A stretch of 64,000 bases of DNA from assembly GCF_902364025.1 (NCBI RefSeq), contig NZ_CABJCG010000007.1:1-64000 (forward strand), in the 5' to 3' direction. The notes beneath the pieces were generated by a model. It saw only the letters and a program-made list of their open reading frames with translations. It did no database searches and had not been told where the DNA came from. Both the position numbers and the translations under genes were made by a program. Source of the stretch: Enterocloster lavalensis. Its GTDB lineage: Bacteria > Bacillota > Clostridia > Lachnospirales > Lachnospiraceae. Shown here one piece after another: positions 33,201 to 48,200 of this stretch (position 1 is its first letter; each line of letters opens with the position of its first letter).

Positions 33201-36200
33201 GACGGTGGTGAACAGCAAGGCAGCGGCTACCAAGAGCACCTGGTCCTACCGCAACTGGCACTATGTGTATGATTCTTACTATTCATACACGTTTAGTGAG
33301 TGGCATGCGGGACATTTAGAGGACGAGGCGCAGATCCGAGTGCTGCCAGCCCAGGTGCAGCAGCAGAAAGGTCTGGGCAAGACGGTGGACGGCAGGGCTT
33401 TCGCTGCAGCGGGAGGAAATATCCAATTTGACCAGCCGACGGATGCCTTTACGTTTTTAATCCCCGGTATTACAGGAAATCAAACTCTTGGGATTCCCTA
33501 TTACGGCCAGCTGAGAGCTTTTGGTATCGGAATAAACCAGTTGATCGATTCGAGCTCTGAAAAGAGTACGTCAATCGGCAGATACAGTTATACCTATCTG
33601 AATTCCGAGTGGTGTAACCGTTTCACCCACGTGGACTATGTGGAAATGACGGACGTGCTGCCGCAGATCGGCCGCAAGGATGGATTTTACAAGGGATTTT
33701 TCTCGCGGTATGTGGAGATTGCGGACAGTATAAAGCCCAATCTGATGAGCGTTAAGGTCACCATCAACGAGTACGCCCAGGACAAAAACGGCGATACGGA
33801 GTTTGTGGACGGTAAGCCCACTATTGTTGGAACGAGAACGGAGATCATACCCTACGAGGAGATGTACAAGAAATACCGGAAGGATCTCCCGGAGGAGCTT
33901 GAAGGACGGCTTCTGTTCCGATATGAGCCGAATACGGAGGATAGTCTGCTTGGAAACGATCATCTGAAGGACGGGCATTCCAATGGGGAACTTTCCTCTA
34001 TGAACCCGGAGAGCGATCATCAGCCGGGTGATGCGCTGAATGATCAGATGCAGGGGTGGCTCTCCCATAAAAATGTGGTAGGGCTGAAAAAGAATGAGTA
34101 TCCCGCAGAGGTTCAGCTGATTCTGGTGAACCTTCCGGGCAACGGCGATATGACCGACGAGTACACCGGCGTGCTGCCGGAGAAGGCGCAGACCAACGAC
34201 ACGAACCCGGATTTCTACCTCATGGGCAATGTGTGCGATCTGCTGGATTACAATACAAATGATCCCTTTGGCATCGGCGTGTGGAGAAACCGCAAACCTA
34301 AGGACGGCCACAACAACTACACCAGGGATCAGTACGACAACAAGCAATCCAACTTTAGTACCGGCCGGATCGGATATTTCCAGACCAACGAGTTGCTGGA
34401 CAGCTTTGTTGAGAAGGGAGAGTTCCCGGAAAAGCAGATCAAATACATCGAGGCCACCTACGGTATAGCGGAGAACTATAACACCGATGTGAAGCAGGCG
34501 AACCTGGCAATCTGGTACGCGGCCAACATCTCCCCGGACGGCAGTGCCAACGCAGAGAAGCTGCTGGACGAGGATGAGAAAGATACCGTTGGAAAGCACG
34601 GCGTAGAGGTCAATACGGCGCTGGTAAACAGTACCAGGGACGATATGACAGACAATAATACCGCCATGCCGCTGCAGGATATTTACGATTTCGACTCCGA
34701 CAACAAAGAGCCCAACAAGGTGAAATACCGCATCTGGGCGGTGAACGGGACGAAGCAGAAGAAAGAAAAGACGGAGGACAACAAGGAGATCGGGAATCTG
34801 GATCTCACAGGTGTTTATTTCCGGGAAATGAACTATCAGGATGTGCTGCCGGAGGGACTGCGCACTCAAAAGCTTTGGATTCCGGTGCAGTTTATCAGCA
34901 AGACCGTGAGAGACTCCCAGCCGGATGCGGATTCCGACGAACTGGAGATATTGGAGGAGAACCGCTTTGAGGTATCGGCCTTCAAGCTCTACACAGCCAA
35001 GGACGTAGATCAGAAATCCTCAGAATTGACACGCAGCGATCCCAATGTATTTGGATCCGACTACAATAACACCAATGTATTTGACCTGAAAAAGGAGATG
35101 CTGGACGACCTGGTGAAGGCCGATGGTCTGTTAGACAAGGCTTCCAACAATCTGGTGGACAAATACATAACATACGAAACAGCCGACGGAAAAGCCACCG
35201 ACAGGATTGATCAGGCAAGGTATTACTGTGTCAACATTGAGGCTATGTTCTTAGACGGCGTGCTGACGCCGGTTGAGATCAATTTGGGGGACGAAGGTTA
35301 CTTTCTTCAGAACAATCTGCTGGCCTTTGACTACAACCTGCAGGTGCGCACGCCGTGGCGTATTGACTATCATCAGAACCTGATGCGTTTCTTCGGGCCA
35401 AATGAAAAGGGCACCGCAACGCTGACCGGTATCCGCGAGACTCCTTTGGAAGGAGAGACGGTTTCGGATCAGTTCGTGGAAGAACCGGCGGAGCTGCTGT
35501 TTGAGGGTATCTTTGCCGACCGCAAGTACGCGAAGAATGAGGCGCACGGATCCGGCCAGGAGAAGGCGTGGGATCTGGACAGCCGGCCGACGGTTGAAAC
35601 GGACCCGCTGGTACTGTCCAAGGTGATTACCAACCGTATTGGACTCCGCATGCATATGGCGGGCGTGAACAGTAAGGTGAATAACAACCGTTTCTGGGAT
35701 ACCGACAACTATAAGAAACTGCGCTTTGTAAACCGTGCGGCTAAGATCAATCTGTCGGTGAACCGTCTGCCGTACAAGAACAACCTGGCCACTGCGTCCA
35801 ACGCCGGACAGATTATTCAGGTTCCGGATTTGACGCCGAATCCGGAGAATGGTGATTCCTTTAACAACCGCCCTCTGGGAATGAACTACAACGGCAACGA
35901 CTATGGAAAGGCTGACCCGGACGGTGTGAAGAATCCGCCGCGGGATCTGGCGGATTTGGAGCACCTGGTGCCCGGAGACCGCATTTCCTACTACGTGACC
36001 GCGGTCAATGAGAAGGACGAGTATCCCACGGAGAGCGGGGAGATGCGCGAGAGCATCACATGGAACAACCCGGTGCTGCGCTTCGAGGCGCCTAAGGGAA
36101 CCAGAATCGCCCGATGGACCTATATGCCGGAAAATTATCCGTTAGGCGAGGGCAAACGGGTGGATGCCAACGGGCACTATCTGGATGCTGACGGAAAAGA

Positions 36201-39200
36201 GATCATGGACGACTACGGCAATCCCATCACCGATGGGAACGACAGCCGGATCGCTACTCAGCCTTTGTCAATGGATGATCCTGCGGGCGGCGTGAATGGA
36301 TATGCAGCCATTAAACTGGAAGATATTGAGGCCTATGACCCAAGCCGGACCACAGATAGTAAGGGTTATTACAGTGTGCCGGCCGATCAGGAGTTGAAAG
36401 ACCTGTACAGCGGCATGGAGATGGAAAAACCCAACATTTTTGCCCGCTTCTTCCGTTCCGCCAGAAATACGGCTCCGGAAGCGGAGCACGTGGTCAGCAG
36501 CGTTGTCTGGAAGATCGACGGAGACATCCCGGTCAATAAGGGAATCCGCCTGCTGGTGGTTCTGGAGGTGGAAGATCCATCCAACAATGGCAAAGACAAC
36601 AACAAGGGTAATTTTATCGCCGAATCCCTGGTGGCGGTGGGCGGACTGGAAACGCACGGTTATGAACCGTTCTACTTTACCAGCCCAAAGCCCCAGAGCG
36701 AAGCGGGAACCGTCCTGAAGGAAGAGATATACAACAAGATTGAGCTGAAAGACCCTGACGGCAATATCTACCAGGCGGGAGCGCTGCGCGATCCCAACAA
36801 GCCGTTGCCGCACTTGGGTTCGGAGGAAGCCAGGCAGGAATATATCGGCAGTAATGAAACTGTGACGTATAAGCGGGTTCAGGCAGGTGCGGAGGGCATT
36901 TTCAACGGAGACCAGACGACCATGGTAAATGGCGTCCACGCCCAGGTTCTGTCCGGCGGTATGCACATTTACACAGAGCAGCTGCCGCCCGACGTTTCGA
37001 TATCTATGGAAGACCATGTGGACAGCAAGGAAGCGGTGCTGACCATCGGCGAGCCTCATACCGGCAGGACGGGAAGCGAAGGTATGATCCGAAACGAAGT
37101 GCACAAGGATCTGGCTTATATGGATCTGACCATGGACTTTATCACCGGAAACGCGTACGCCGACAAGGCGCCCGGGGATGTGAGAAAGCTTCAGGGCTTC
37201 TATCTGAACCGGCTGCCGGATGAGGAAGAGCTGTCCTACAGCCAGACCAGCTACAGCGGCGACCGGGATATGATGGCGACGATGTATGTCCAGCTGCGAA
37301 GCGACCTGGATGAGGCGGGGAATATCCGGACAGATTTAGACGAGCTTAACGTGCCTTACGATCCGGAACATCCTAACGCCGACCGGTGGGCCAGAAACGG
37401 CTATCGCAAGGTATATCCGAAGCGGGATCAGTACAACCCGGATGGGTGGTCCTATTTCCGGGAGAGTGACAAGAGCTACCAGCTCCTCGATCCCCGGGAT
37501 GTGGTAAGGCTCAGGCTGGAATACGCGGCTTTGTCCGCGTCGGACAGCGCTAAAACAGAGCTGACCGACGACTATCTGACCCTTCCGGCCGTGAAGCTTT
37601 ACGGGATCAGCCGCTGGGCGGATGTGAAGCCGTCTGAAGCGGTGAAGGATTTCAGCTACAATTATACGGTGCAGGTGACCCAGGAGTGGTATCGCGACAG
37701 CTCGATGGCCGACAACTATACCACGCCCCAGCAGGGAGAGGTGACCGAGGGGAACGAGGATAAGACTGCTCAGGATATGGAGCAGGAGTTCAAGGACCAG
37801 AACGGCATCGCCAGCACCTCCACCGCGGACGACCAGTCCACAGACATCGAACACAATACCTACCGGTATGGAATCGGAACCTCCGTGACCTATCCGGTGC
37901 TCCGCCGGATGGCCAATATCAGCCTGAACACGGAGACCTATGATTCAGCTGAGAAGGCTACGGATAGCAATGCCAAGCCTATGGATGGCTACCGTCCGGG
38001 TCAGGAGATGTGGAACCGCCTCACTGCCAAGAACGTTGCCAGGCCGAAAAAACAGCCGGATCAAAGAAATTCCTCGGGTGTGTTGAGGATTCAGTACGAA
38101 GGAGCGGAGCAGGGAGATAACCCCTATCACTGGGAGCCGGATAAGGAAAAAGATGAGCTAAAAACAGCTGAAAAGAACGACGTACTGGGAACCGGAGAGG
38201 TCTATCAGCCGGTGATCATCGACAAAGTACCAGTCCAATATCTGGACATTGACCCGGGGATGCTTCCGCCGGGAGGCGAGGACGCGGTAGACGGAGAGGT
38301 ACAGGATGTCATTATAGACGACTGGAAAAACGGACCGATTCGGATTCTCTGGTATAATGCGGACGGCAGCTTAAAGACCATAGGGGAAGATTTTGAGCCG
38401 CCTAAGGTTACGGTTTACGCCATGACGGCCAAGGACGTGGGAGGTATGCAGTCCTACGACCGGACGCTGCTCAATCAGGTGGACGCTGAGATCGCGCCCA
38501 ATAACGCCGACTTAAGTAAGACCCGGGCGGCGGATGCGCGGTACTTTGTATATACGTACACCTTTGAAGATGAAAAGCTTCGCACCGCCCTGATGCCGGG
38601 AGAGACCATTGAGATCATCTACCGGACCACCGCCAAGCGGGATGGGCTGCCCATTACCACCTACCAGTCGGACGAAACGAGGACCAATGGGAGGGTGGCG
38701 TACCTGCCGCGGTTTGGCGAGTATAGTCATAGCAGCTACTACAATTATTCTGGTTATCCGCTTAATACCTTTGCACCTGCGGTGGATCAGACCGGCGATA
38801 AGCTGATGGATATGAGTAATCTGATCCACGACGTCGGCTTTACCGGAAGGAGAACCGGCCGCAAGGCGGCTCTGGTGCCGGTTGTAAAGGATGGAGTTAC
38901 GGTTTACGAACCTGTGAAGAATGCCGACGGCAGCGACCGGCTTTACCCGGACGACACAGGGCAGGAGCGGTATGAGTTCCTGGATCAGAGTTTGACTGTG
39001 ATTCCCGGTTCCGATGTCAAGAGCGCTTACGCTCCGAACTCAATGGATACCGGAGATAACAACCTGTTCTTTGACGGCGATTTGGACAGCCGGAAACGTC
39101 AGACCGTGCAGGTGGGCGCTCTGCCAAGCAATAATCAGCCTGACCGGGTGACAGAGCTGGCCTACGGCCGCGACTGGTATAATCTGCTGGCGAGAAACCG

Positions 39201-42200
39201 CACCTATGGACTGGTGGAGCCTGTGGAGGCCGCCACAGTGGGTGGAGCATATGTGAACAAGGGTGTAACTACCAGCGTGCACTGGAACGAGTTGGGTAAT
39301 ATCGGAGAGTGGGAACTGGTTGAGGATCTGAGTCACGAAGGCGGAGTCGGCCTAAAGGAAAATATTCTGTGGGCGGAGAACGCGCTTCACCTGCGGATGC
39401 CCTGGCTGTACACGTCCACCCAGTTTGTGACGGACCGCTATTATGCGGGCGATATAAACGGGGATTACGATCAGTACGACACTAACGTTTCAGGTGATCC
39501 TATGGCAAGCATGGTTGGACGGTCGTCCTATTTCACGGTTGAAAACCTGAGAGTGTATACTCCGGGAATTCAGTACGGGGATGAGTATACGTCCCGGCTC
39601 AGCGCGGTCAACTACGGCGACTGGGCGCTGGACGGCGTGACCTTCACTTATGTGCTGCCTTTGGGCGTAATGCCGAATCTGAATGAGGACGGAACTCCGG
39701 TTCTACAGGCATTCTACGGCGGCGCTCCGGCAAGCGGTAACGGCTATGTCGCCCCGGTTGCCATCCAAAGCCAGTATGTGGAGGCGGAGGTGATCCAGCG
39801 TCCGTGGGATCCCGTGGGAGTGGACTACTATCCGGCGGCCAAAACAGCGGCGGACCCGGTGCTGGCGGACGACTATTACAACAATACCCTGGAGACCTAT
39901 AGCAAGGAGACTTTGCCCTGGGTAGTGAAAATCACGGTAAAACAGCCTCTTAACGGCTGGTGGGGCCGGAATATCACAGAGCATTTAACGCAGCCGGACA
40001 AGGGCTATCAGATCACGGTGGACTTAAAGTCCGTGGTTTACGCTCAGCCGGACAGCGAGCGGTTCTATGACATGGTTTACACAGAACCCTGGGACGACGG
40101 GATCGATGTGGAGGATGGCGAAATGCAGCCGGATTCCAATTACTGCCAAATTTATGACGAGTCCAACCGGAGCGGAGATTTGACGGTGCGGCAGAATGGC
40201 AGTTATCCGAACACATATGACGGTTCCGGCAACGCGGTGACGGGATGGCTGGACCGCAACAACTACCAGCAGATTTACGGGATGAATGGTGTTTACCGTT
40301 ACAATAGCTGGTACATAAATACCAGCAACTTCTGGATGTTCCCGGCGTTCACGGCCTACGCAAACGGACGAAACCTGTTCTGCGCCATGTATTCGGCGGC
40401 AGACGGGGGGATTCCGGCAGCGGTTACCGACTATAACGCTGTGGAGGGCAGCGGCAGAGACACCGTGTATACGGCGGTCAGCGGCAGCCAGGCCAGACTG
40501 CTTGTGCCGGTGGTACGCCACTGGAGCGAGGTTGCGGACGAACGGGCCGGAGAACCGGGCCATGCCATTGAGGACGAGAAGAAGCTGGATGAGTTCTACC
40601 AGAATATGGAAGAACCCTTTAAGATCAGTCTGTTCGCGGAGAACCAGGTTGTGATGAAGAATATCACAGCGGGCAGAAACGTACAGAACAATGGTGCCAG
40701 CAGTGCCGGTACGGTGCACTATCAGGATCCGGTTACAGGCAATTATTTGAGCTTTATCAACCCATTTGAAGCAAATAACGGAACCAGCTATTATCAGACT
40801 TCGCCGTCCTTTGACGACATCGGAGGCGGTTGGATTACGGGGGATGGGCAGGTAACCAAGAGCGGAGCCAAATACCCGCTGCCTGTGCTGTCCACGCTGC
40901 TGCCGGAAGGTATCGTACCGGTGGACGAGCAGGGGAAACCCTGGCCCGGACCCAGCGTGCCCAAAGAGGAGCGGGATGCCTGGGCTAACGGTCAGGCGGA
41001 CTTTGACTTGACGGTGCGCAATGTAAGCACGCTTCAGGACGGAACAGCCAATCGGGAGATAACCTCCGGAACCAATGTGACCAAGGACCATTACCGGGTT
41101 TCCGTCAGCTACATTGAGGAGGCGCGCCGTTATATGGTGCGCGTCGTACCGGTGGCGGCCAACGCAGAGGGGCTGGACTACAATCCGCTTACTGATCCCC
41201 AAAACCATGGTGACGTGGTGGAGGTGCTAAACGCACCGCGCCTGGACTGGAACCAGAGTCTGGACATCAATGTAAAGGTGATGGCGGTGGAGGCACCCGA
41301 GGACCGGGTGAATCTGGACGGCGTAAGCCAGGAAGCCGCCTGGGCAAAACGGGGAGCGGAAGATTCCAACATCATGCTGAATCGCTGGCAGCAGAACCGC
41401 AGCTTTGCCTCCAGTCTGGTGCGGGGCTTTAGGTTCCTGACCGACGACCGGAGCGTGGAGGAGGACAACAGCCTGTCCATGAAGTTGATGTTCAATCCGT
41501 TCAGCGTGGGCCAGGAGTACAGCGGCTACTACATGGACGGGAAATACTGCAACTGGTATGGCTGCCACAGCTGGCACTATCACGCCTTTGACGACACCCG
41601 GCTGGACAGCACGGGACCGGACGGCCGTATTAAGGACCGCAGACTCCTGGGCGATATGATCCGGGGGGCGGAGACAGGCGCGGACGGCGCTGGTAACGTT
41701 GTGGACATTGAGGACTACTCGCCCGAAAATATCAGAAAACAGAGCGATCTGACCCTGACGAACGCCATGAAGGGCGGACTGCGGGCGCCTCTGAACGTGA
41801 CCTACGACCGCCTGGATGTAAACGGCAGCGGAAGCGGCTACACGATGCAGGGCGACCTGATGATGGGCGACCGGTTTGTGGCCAACACCACAAAGATTTA
41901 CGTGAAGAACCCCAATATCATGCTGGATAAGCGGGTGGCGCTCAGCGTCACCGAGGCCGGCCTGGGGGACAACAACGGATCGCCGGATTACAAGGGCCGC
42001 GATGTACATGAATACAAGATCGACGAAGACGGAAAGCTGGTGAGAACCGATGGCTGTACCAATGCCGACGGAGTGGAGGATATTGAGGCGGCGTGCCTTG
42101 ACGACTACACGGAGAATCCCAATATTCTGCTGAAGGAGGGCGTGACCTTCGGATACGGCGGAAGAGTGTGGTACGGCGTGACGGTGATGAACAAACATGT

Positions 42201-45200
42201 GGATTCGCCTATGCACGGCGAAACGGACTCTTCTGTTACAGGGGAACAGGATCCCGGGGCCTTTGCCCGTCTGGACCAGCCCAACGAGTATCTGATCGAT
42301 GAGTCCGGCAACCGGCAGAAGATTCAGGATCTGACCGCGGAGGGAAGCAAGGATAAAAAGCCCTCGGCCTCGGATTTACGAGAGTATGAGGATCAGCTTG
42401 AGGTGCGCAGGCGCAAGCTGGCGGAGAGCGGAGACGTGGCTCACGGAGCATTTGTATTCTCCGATTACCTGCCATGGGTGCTGGCCTACGACGAGGGCAC
42501 CGAGGAGGATCCGGGCATCTGCATCCAGACGTATGACAGCGATGGGAAGCCCGATGAACTTCTGGACCTCAACGAGGCCAGAGCCAAGGGATGGACCATT
42601 ATCGACAATACGCCCAAGCCCAAGAAGGACGAGCGGGACAACCGCAAGTTCATCAGCATCACCGTGATTCCTCCGGCAGACCAGGCCGCCTTCGGCGACC
42701 GGCAGTCCGCTTACGAGAGCATCGGAAACGGAAAACGGCCTGCGGGTTATCTGGAGAACGGCGGTAAATTTACGCTGAAAATCCGGACCCGCGTGTCGGA
42801 TATCCCCGATGTGAACAAGGCGGAAAACTACGACAAGGACGGAATGAGCACGGACAGCTTCTACAACCGGGTGTTTGTGAACCTGGACTGCCTGGATGGA
42901 AATTATGGGAAGCTTAAGGATTACAAGGGCGTGCATTACGAAGCGGGCGGAAAGCCCTGGTTCGGCGACCAGAAGAAGGATGCCGTGTCCTACTACAGCG
43001 GGACGGCAGGTAAGAATACGGACGAAAAGGTTGTGATCAAGGACGGCGGAAAGCTTCCGGTGCCCACTTCAGTGACGGATGTGAAGGGCGTGTCCATTGA
43101 GAAGGTGTACGGCGGCAACTGGAACCAGAAAGAAAAGGAAGGCAAGGACCGCTATGCCTACGACACGGCGGCAGGGCTGAAGGTCGTAAGCCCCATGGGC
43201 TACGGAAGAGTCAGCACCAGCCGGCCCATGGAAAACCGTAACGGAAAGGCCCAGGACCCGGCTTACAGATCCACCGACGACATTGCCATGTACCTGGCGG
43301 AAACAAGCCTGGTGCGCGGAGCGGTGGGAGAGATCTATACCATCGCCAACCTGCCGTTATACGGCGTGGGCCGCGATATCAACCGGCCGGATCTGACGGC
43401 GGAAAACTACAAGCAGTACGACGCTTACAAGGTGACCACCACGGTAACCGAGGTTAAGACCGGACGCTGGTATGTGCCGCTCAGCGAGCTCTGCGGCAAC
43501 ACGAAGGAAGAGAAGGAGGCATATCAGAAGCTGCTGGAAGAAAAGCTTCGGATACAGGTTTACTATACGCTGCGCAGCGAGAGCAAGGATATTCGCCAGA
43601 CCATTGAGGATGAATTCGACATCGAAGCCCGTTACGACGGCGATGAGGAGAAGCCCCTGATCTGGCACCGCCTGGAAGCAAAGGACGGGCAGTATCCGGA
43701 CGGCGCAACCCTGCGGGAACAGCAGTCCATCACGGTGTCCAAGGATATCCGGGACGACATCAACCAGATTATGTGGATGGTGACCTCGGAGAATCCGGAG
43801 AAATACCCCATTCCGGCGGGCTTCCGTCTGGATGTGGATGTGGACTACGACGAGGAAGGCAAGCAGGATGCCCACGAGCTGGAGAACAAGGGAACGGGCA
43901 TGAACAACGGCCACTATCCCAACCATTACCAGTATTTTGCAACGGCGTCGCCCAGCGAGGCAGAGCCTGACGCGGCCACGCCCAAAGAGGCGTCGCCCAG
44001 CGAAGCAGAGCGGGACGACGTGCCCACCAACGGCGGTCTGATCACCATGCGCCTGGGGGCTTACGGTACCGACGGCCAGGCCATCAAGAGCGACAGCTAC
44101 ACGGCCAACTACACCGACATCTACGTGAATTACAGCGACGGCAAATACTGCCGTCTGGTGAGCAACGACAAGCGGGTGGAGGGAAGTTCCAAGGTGCCGT
44201 ACCCAGAGCTGTTCGCGCGGTCCGGCATGATCCTGGTGCTGTACACGCCGGTGGGCGAGATGAAGATCGAGGGTAAGTATCTGGAGTATATCCAGCGGGC
44301 GGCCGATGGAGAACCGCTGCCTCAGGATGAATGCCATTATAAATGGAAAGACCAGATCAAACTAAAGGACAGCAGTAAGGTGGTTTCCTACATCTGCACG
44401 CTGGACAACATTGAGAATGAACGACTGGAGAAGTACACGGATTCCGAGGACCGGGAAGATATTTTCGTCAACCCGACCATTGTGATCCGGGTGCCGCCGC
44501 TGTTGACGATCAATCCCAACACGCTGACCTACGTGCCATATGACGAGGTGACGGACGATTTATCCATGCCGCTGAATCCGGCATACCAGCGGAAGAGCTC
44601 TTACAGTGAGACGGAGCCTTTATACTGGACCTTTAAGGTAGTGCATCGGGATTACGACAAGAACGGACATTTTACCACTGAAACAGAGCCTTCGGACTTT
44701 ACGGACGTGACGTTAGATACGAAGGACATCCAACCCCTTAAACAGATAGGAAATGAAAAGCTGCTGAAATTCTTCTTCAAAGGCAGACTGATGCCGGGCG
44801 ACAGCATTGTGATTCAGTATATGGCCCGCGTTACCACCACCAATGAAGCAGACCCGCTGGCTAAGGGCGAGAATAAGGTGACCTACGGTTACGCCACGGA
44901 CGATGTGGGACAGCCCAAATGGGTGAAGTGGATCGCAGGGGACGACGAGGCTCAGGATGTGGGATCCCATCAGGTGAAGGACGGCAAGAACTATGACGAG
45001 GACGATTCCTCCTCCGATACCCTGCTGGAGATCAAGAACGATATTATTTCATTTGACACCGTAATGTCCTTCCCGAAGTTCAAAGCGGTAACGACGGTGC
45101 TGGAGCCGGGCGAGGTCTCGACTACCAACGGCAAACCCGTTCCCGTGCTGGAGGGAGAATATTACAGGTACAGGCTGAATATGAGAAACAGCCAGACATT

Positions 45201-48200
45201 TACGCCCGGCGATGCCGCGGCCGGCATGAAGGTGAACCCGATCTTCTACGATATCCTGCCATACGAGGGAGATACGAAGATCACGGGAACCGAATCCGGT
45301 GGAACGTGGAACGCGCCTGCAAGAGGTTCCAAGTGGAACCCGTGGCTGGAGCTGGATGAGGAGAACTTTGAGCTCAACGCTACCAGCAACGCCGAACCGC
45401 AGGGCGAGGCCGGAGAGGACGGAATTATCACGTTCCCCGAGGATACTTACAAGATCTGGGTGGGACCGGTGGATGTGACCAGAGATGAGAACGGAGCAAT
45501 CACAGAGCTGAAGCCGGCCGGACTGGAAGCCATGTATTCCGTGAAGGACAGAAGCCGCATCAAGGACAACGTGGACAACTTCTTCCAGGCGCTGGGACTG
45601 ACCGCCCTGGATGAAGAGCAGGAGCTGAACTGGACCGTAAACGGGCTGGAAGAAGCGAATGTGAAGAAACACCATGTGACCCTGGCGGAACTGAAGGAGT
45701 ACCGGGAAAGCAGCGGCATGACCCAGGCTCAGTACGAGGAAATCCGCAAAGAAATGCGCGCCATCGCCGCGACCTTTAACAACTGGGAGGGCACAAAGAA
45801 CGAGCTGTACAGGATGTACGCATCCTCCGATTTCTGGCTGTCCTTTAAGGTGGAGACGCCGCTTAACCTGCCGGTTTACTCGGCGGACAGAAGCGCCGTG
45901 TCAGACGATGCGCTGAAGACCCAGATCGGGCGCTACAAGGCCGGAAACAGCTTTGTGGGAACCGCCAAGGACGTGTATACGTCGGAATCCGCTGTGCTGG
46001 AGGTCTATGTGCACAACCCGGTGGACCGCACCCAGATCGGCGACTATGTGTGGCTGGATACCAATATCAACGGTAAACAGGATGAAGTCGCCTACGAGGT
46101 GCCGGAGACGGGCACGGACTTTGACCGGAAGCTTCCAAAGCGGGTCAAAGAGGTGGACGAGTACGGAAATATCACGTACGTGCCGGATTGGGGCAAGGAC
46201 GGAGACGTCTTAAAGCCTGATCCCGGAATCAACGGCGTGAAAGTGGAACTGTTAAACGGTCTTGGACAGCCCTGCAACTACGACGGTGAAGCGGTGGAGC
46301 TTGAGCCGGATGGCGGTTTGGATGAGTTTGGCAGACCCCTGTATTACAAGCTGAACGATCAGGGAGAACGCCTGCTGGACGCTTCCGGAGCTACCAGTAC
46401 AACGCCTTACGGCCCGTTGAGCTGCATCACCAAGTCGGACAACTACGGCAACCAGGGCTACTACATTTTCCCGAACATCAGGGACGGGGAGTACCGGCTG
46501 AGATTTACCATGCCGGTGGAATACAACGAGTACGGTCTCACCACCTGGGAGATCGGAAACGACGGAGATCTCATCACCATGGCAGTGGTGGAGCCCGGCG
46601 AGACCTGGTCTCCCAGCGGGCAGGCCGGTGGTGTGGGAAGCTTTACCGCCAAAAACCTGACCTTCGTAACCGCGGATGTGATTCACGCGGCCAGCGGGAT
46701 CAAGGATGAGAAACGGGTGAGCTACGACGTGGGCGTGGGCCTTCCGGTCCGCTACGGCGGCGTGGCCTGGCTGGATGAGAAAGAGGACGAGCTGTCAGAA
46801 CACGGTTACGACGGTTATTACGACAGCGTGGAGAATCCTCATGATGATCACCAGACCAACCCCTACGCTGAGTCCGGCTTCCGCTATGCCTACGAGGATG
46901 GGGATGGAGCGAAGCTGGAAGAAGGCGTGACGATAATCGCATGCATCAAGGGACAGGAAATGGACGAGCAGGGTAATGTGGTGCCCGCGCTGGATATGCA
47001 CGGCAGGCCGCTGATTGTACGGCCGCTGCCGGGGTACAACACCACCCGTACCATGGAAATCCTGAAAGAAGAGTACCGGCTGCTGAAAGAGGCGGACGAG
47101 GAAATACGAAACGCGGGCGGCACGGAGTCCGAACTCTCCAGACTGAGAGCGGATTACGAGGTGCTGAACAAGAAGTATCCCACCCGCTATCCGGATCTGC
47201 CGGGAGACGGTGAGACGCTGTCTGAGGAGCAGTTGGAGGCAATACTGGCGCCCTTTGTGGGAACCTATGAGTTTAAGTACATGATCCCGGGCAAACAGTA
47301 TGTATTCTACGCAATCCCGCCGGTTGAGAACGGCACGGGCAAGAAGATTTACAAGATGTCCAAGACGATCTCCGGCGATCCTTTGGCCGGACGTTATGAG
47401 AATGACGGCCGCTACAACGGATGGACCAAGGAGTTTACCGCAGCCATTCCGCAGGATAACAGCGGCAAGGTTCAGGTCGTGACCAACAAGTCGGGCCAGG
47501 TGCTCCATTACCAGGATCAGAGACTGATTGATTTTGGCCTGGTGTCCATTGACAACACCATGCTGTCCGGTATTGTGTGGGATGACGACACGGACCGGGA
47601 TGAGCTGCCGGACGGCACCTACGCTGAGTACGACGGAATCCGCAAGGACGGCTACGCCGGAATTGAGAACGTAAGGGTGAACCTGTACGCATACGGATGG
47701 GTGGAAGGCCAGGGATGGCTGCCCCTGAAGAAAGAGGACGGGGATCTGAAGTTTGTGGACGAGCCAAAGGTTGCCACGCCGACGGAAGCAACGCCTGTGG
47801 CGGTGGCTTTGTCGGAGGCGACTCCGTCTCAGGCCAAACCGGTAGATACCACATTGACCACGGCCGGCGGCGAATGGCAGTTCAAACTGAAACCTGTGCT
47901 GGAAACCGGTGTGGAAGGCGACCGGCAGTATTACCTGGTGGGTTACCGCGTAGAGATACCGGATCTGCCGAAGGGATACACCGTGACGTCAATGCACAAG
48001 GAGATCAGCGGGAAGAAGGATCTGGAGGAGATCGACAGCGATCTGTCGGGCAACAGCTGGCTGTACGCCAGAAGGGAGCCGGGACAGTGGCTGAATCTGG
48101 AGACGGATGTATTCGATGAGAAGGATCCCATGACCGCAAGCATGTATCTGCCTTATGAGAAGGCGGAAACCAATGAGGACGGACTGCCGGATGCCAACCT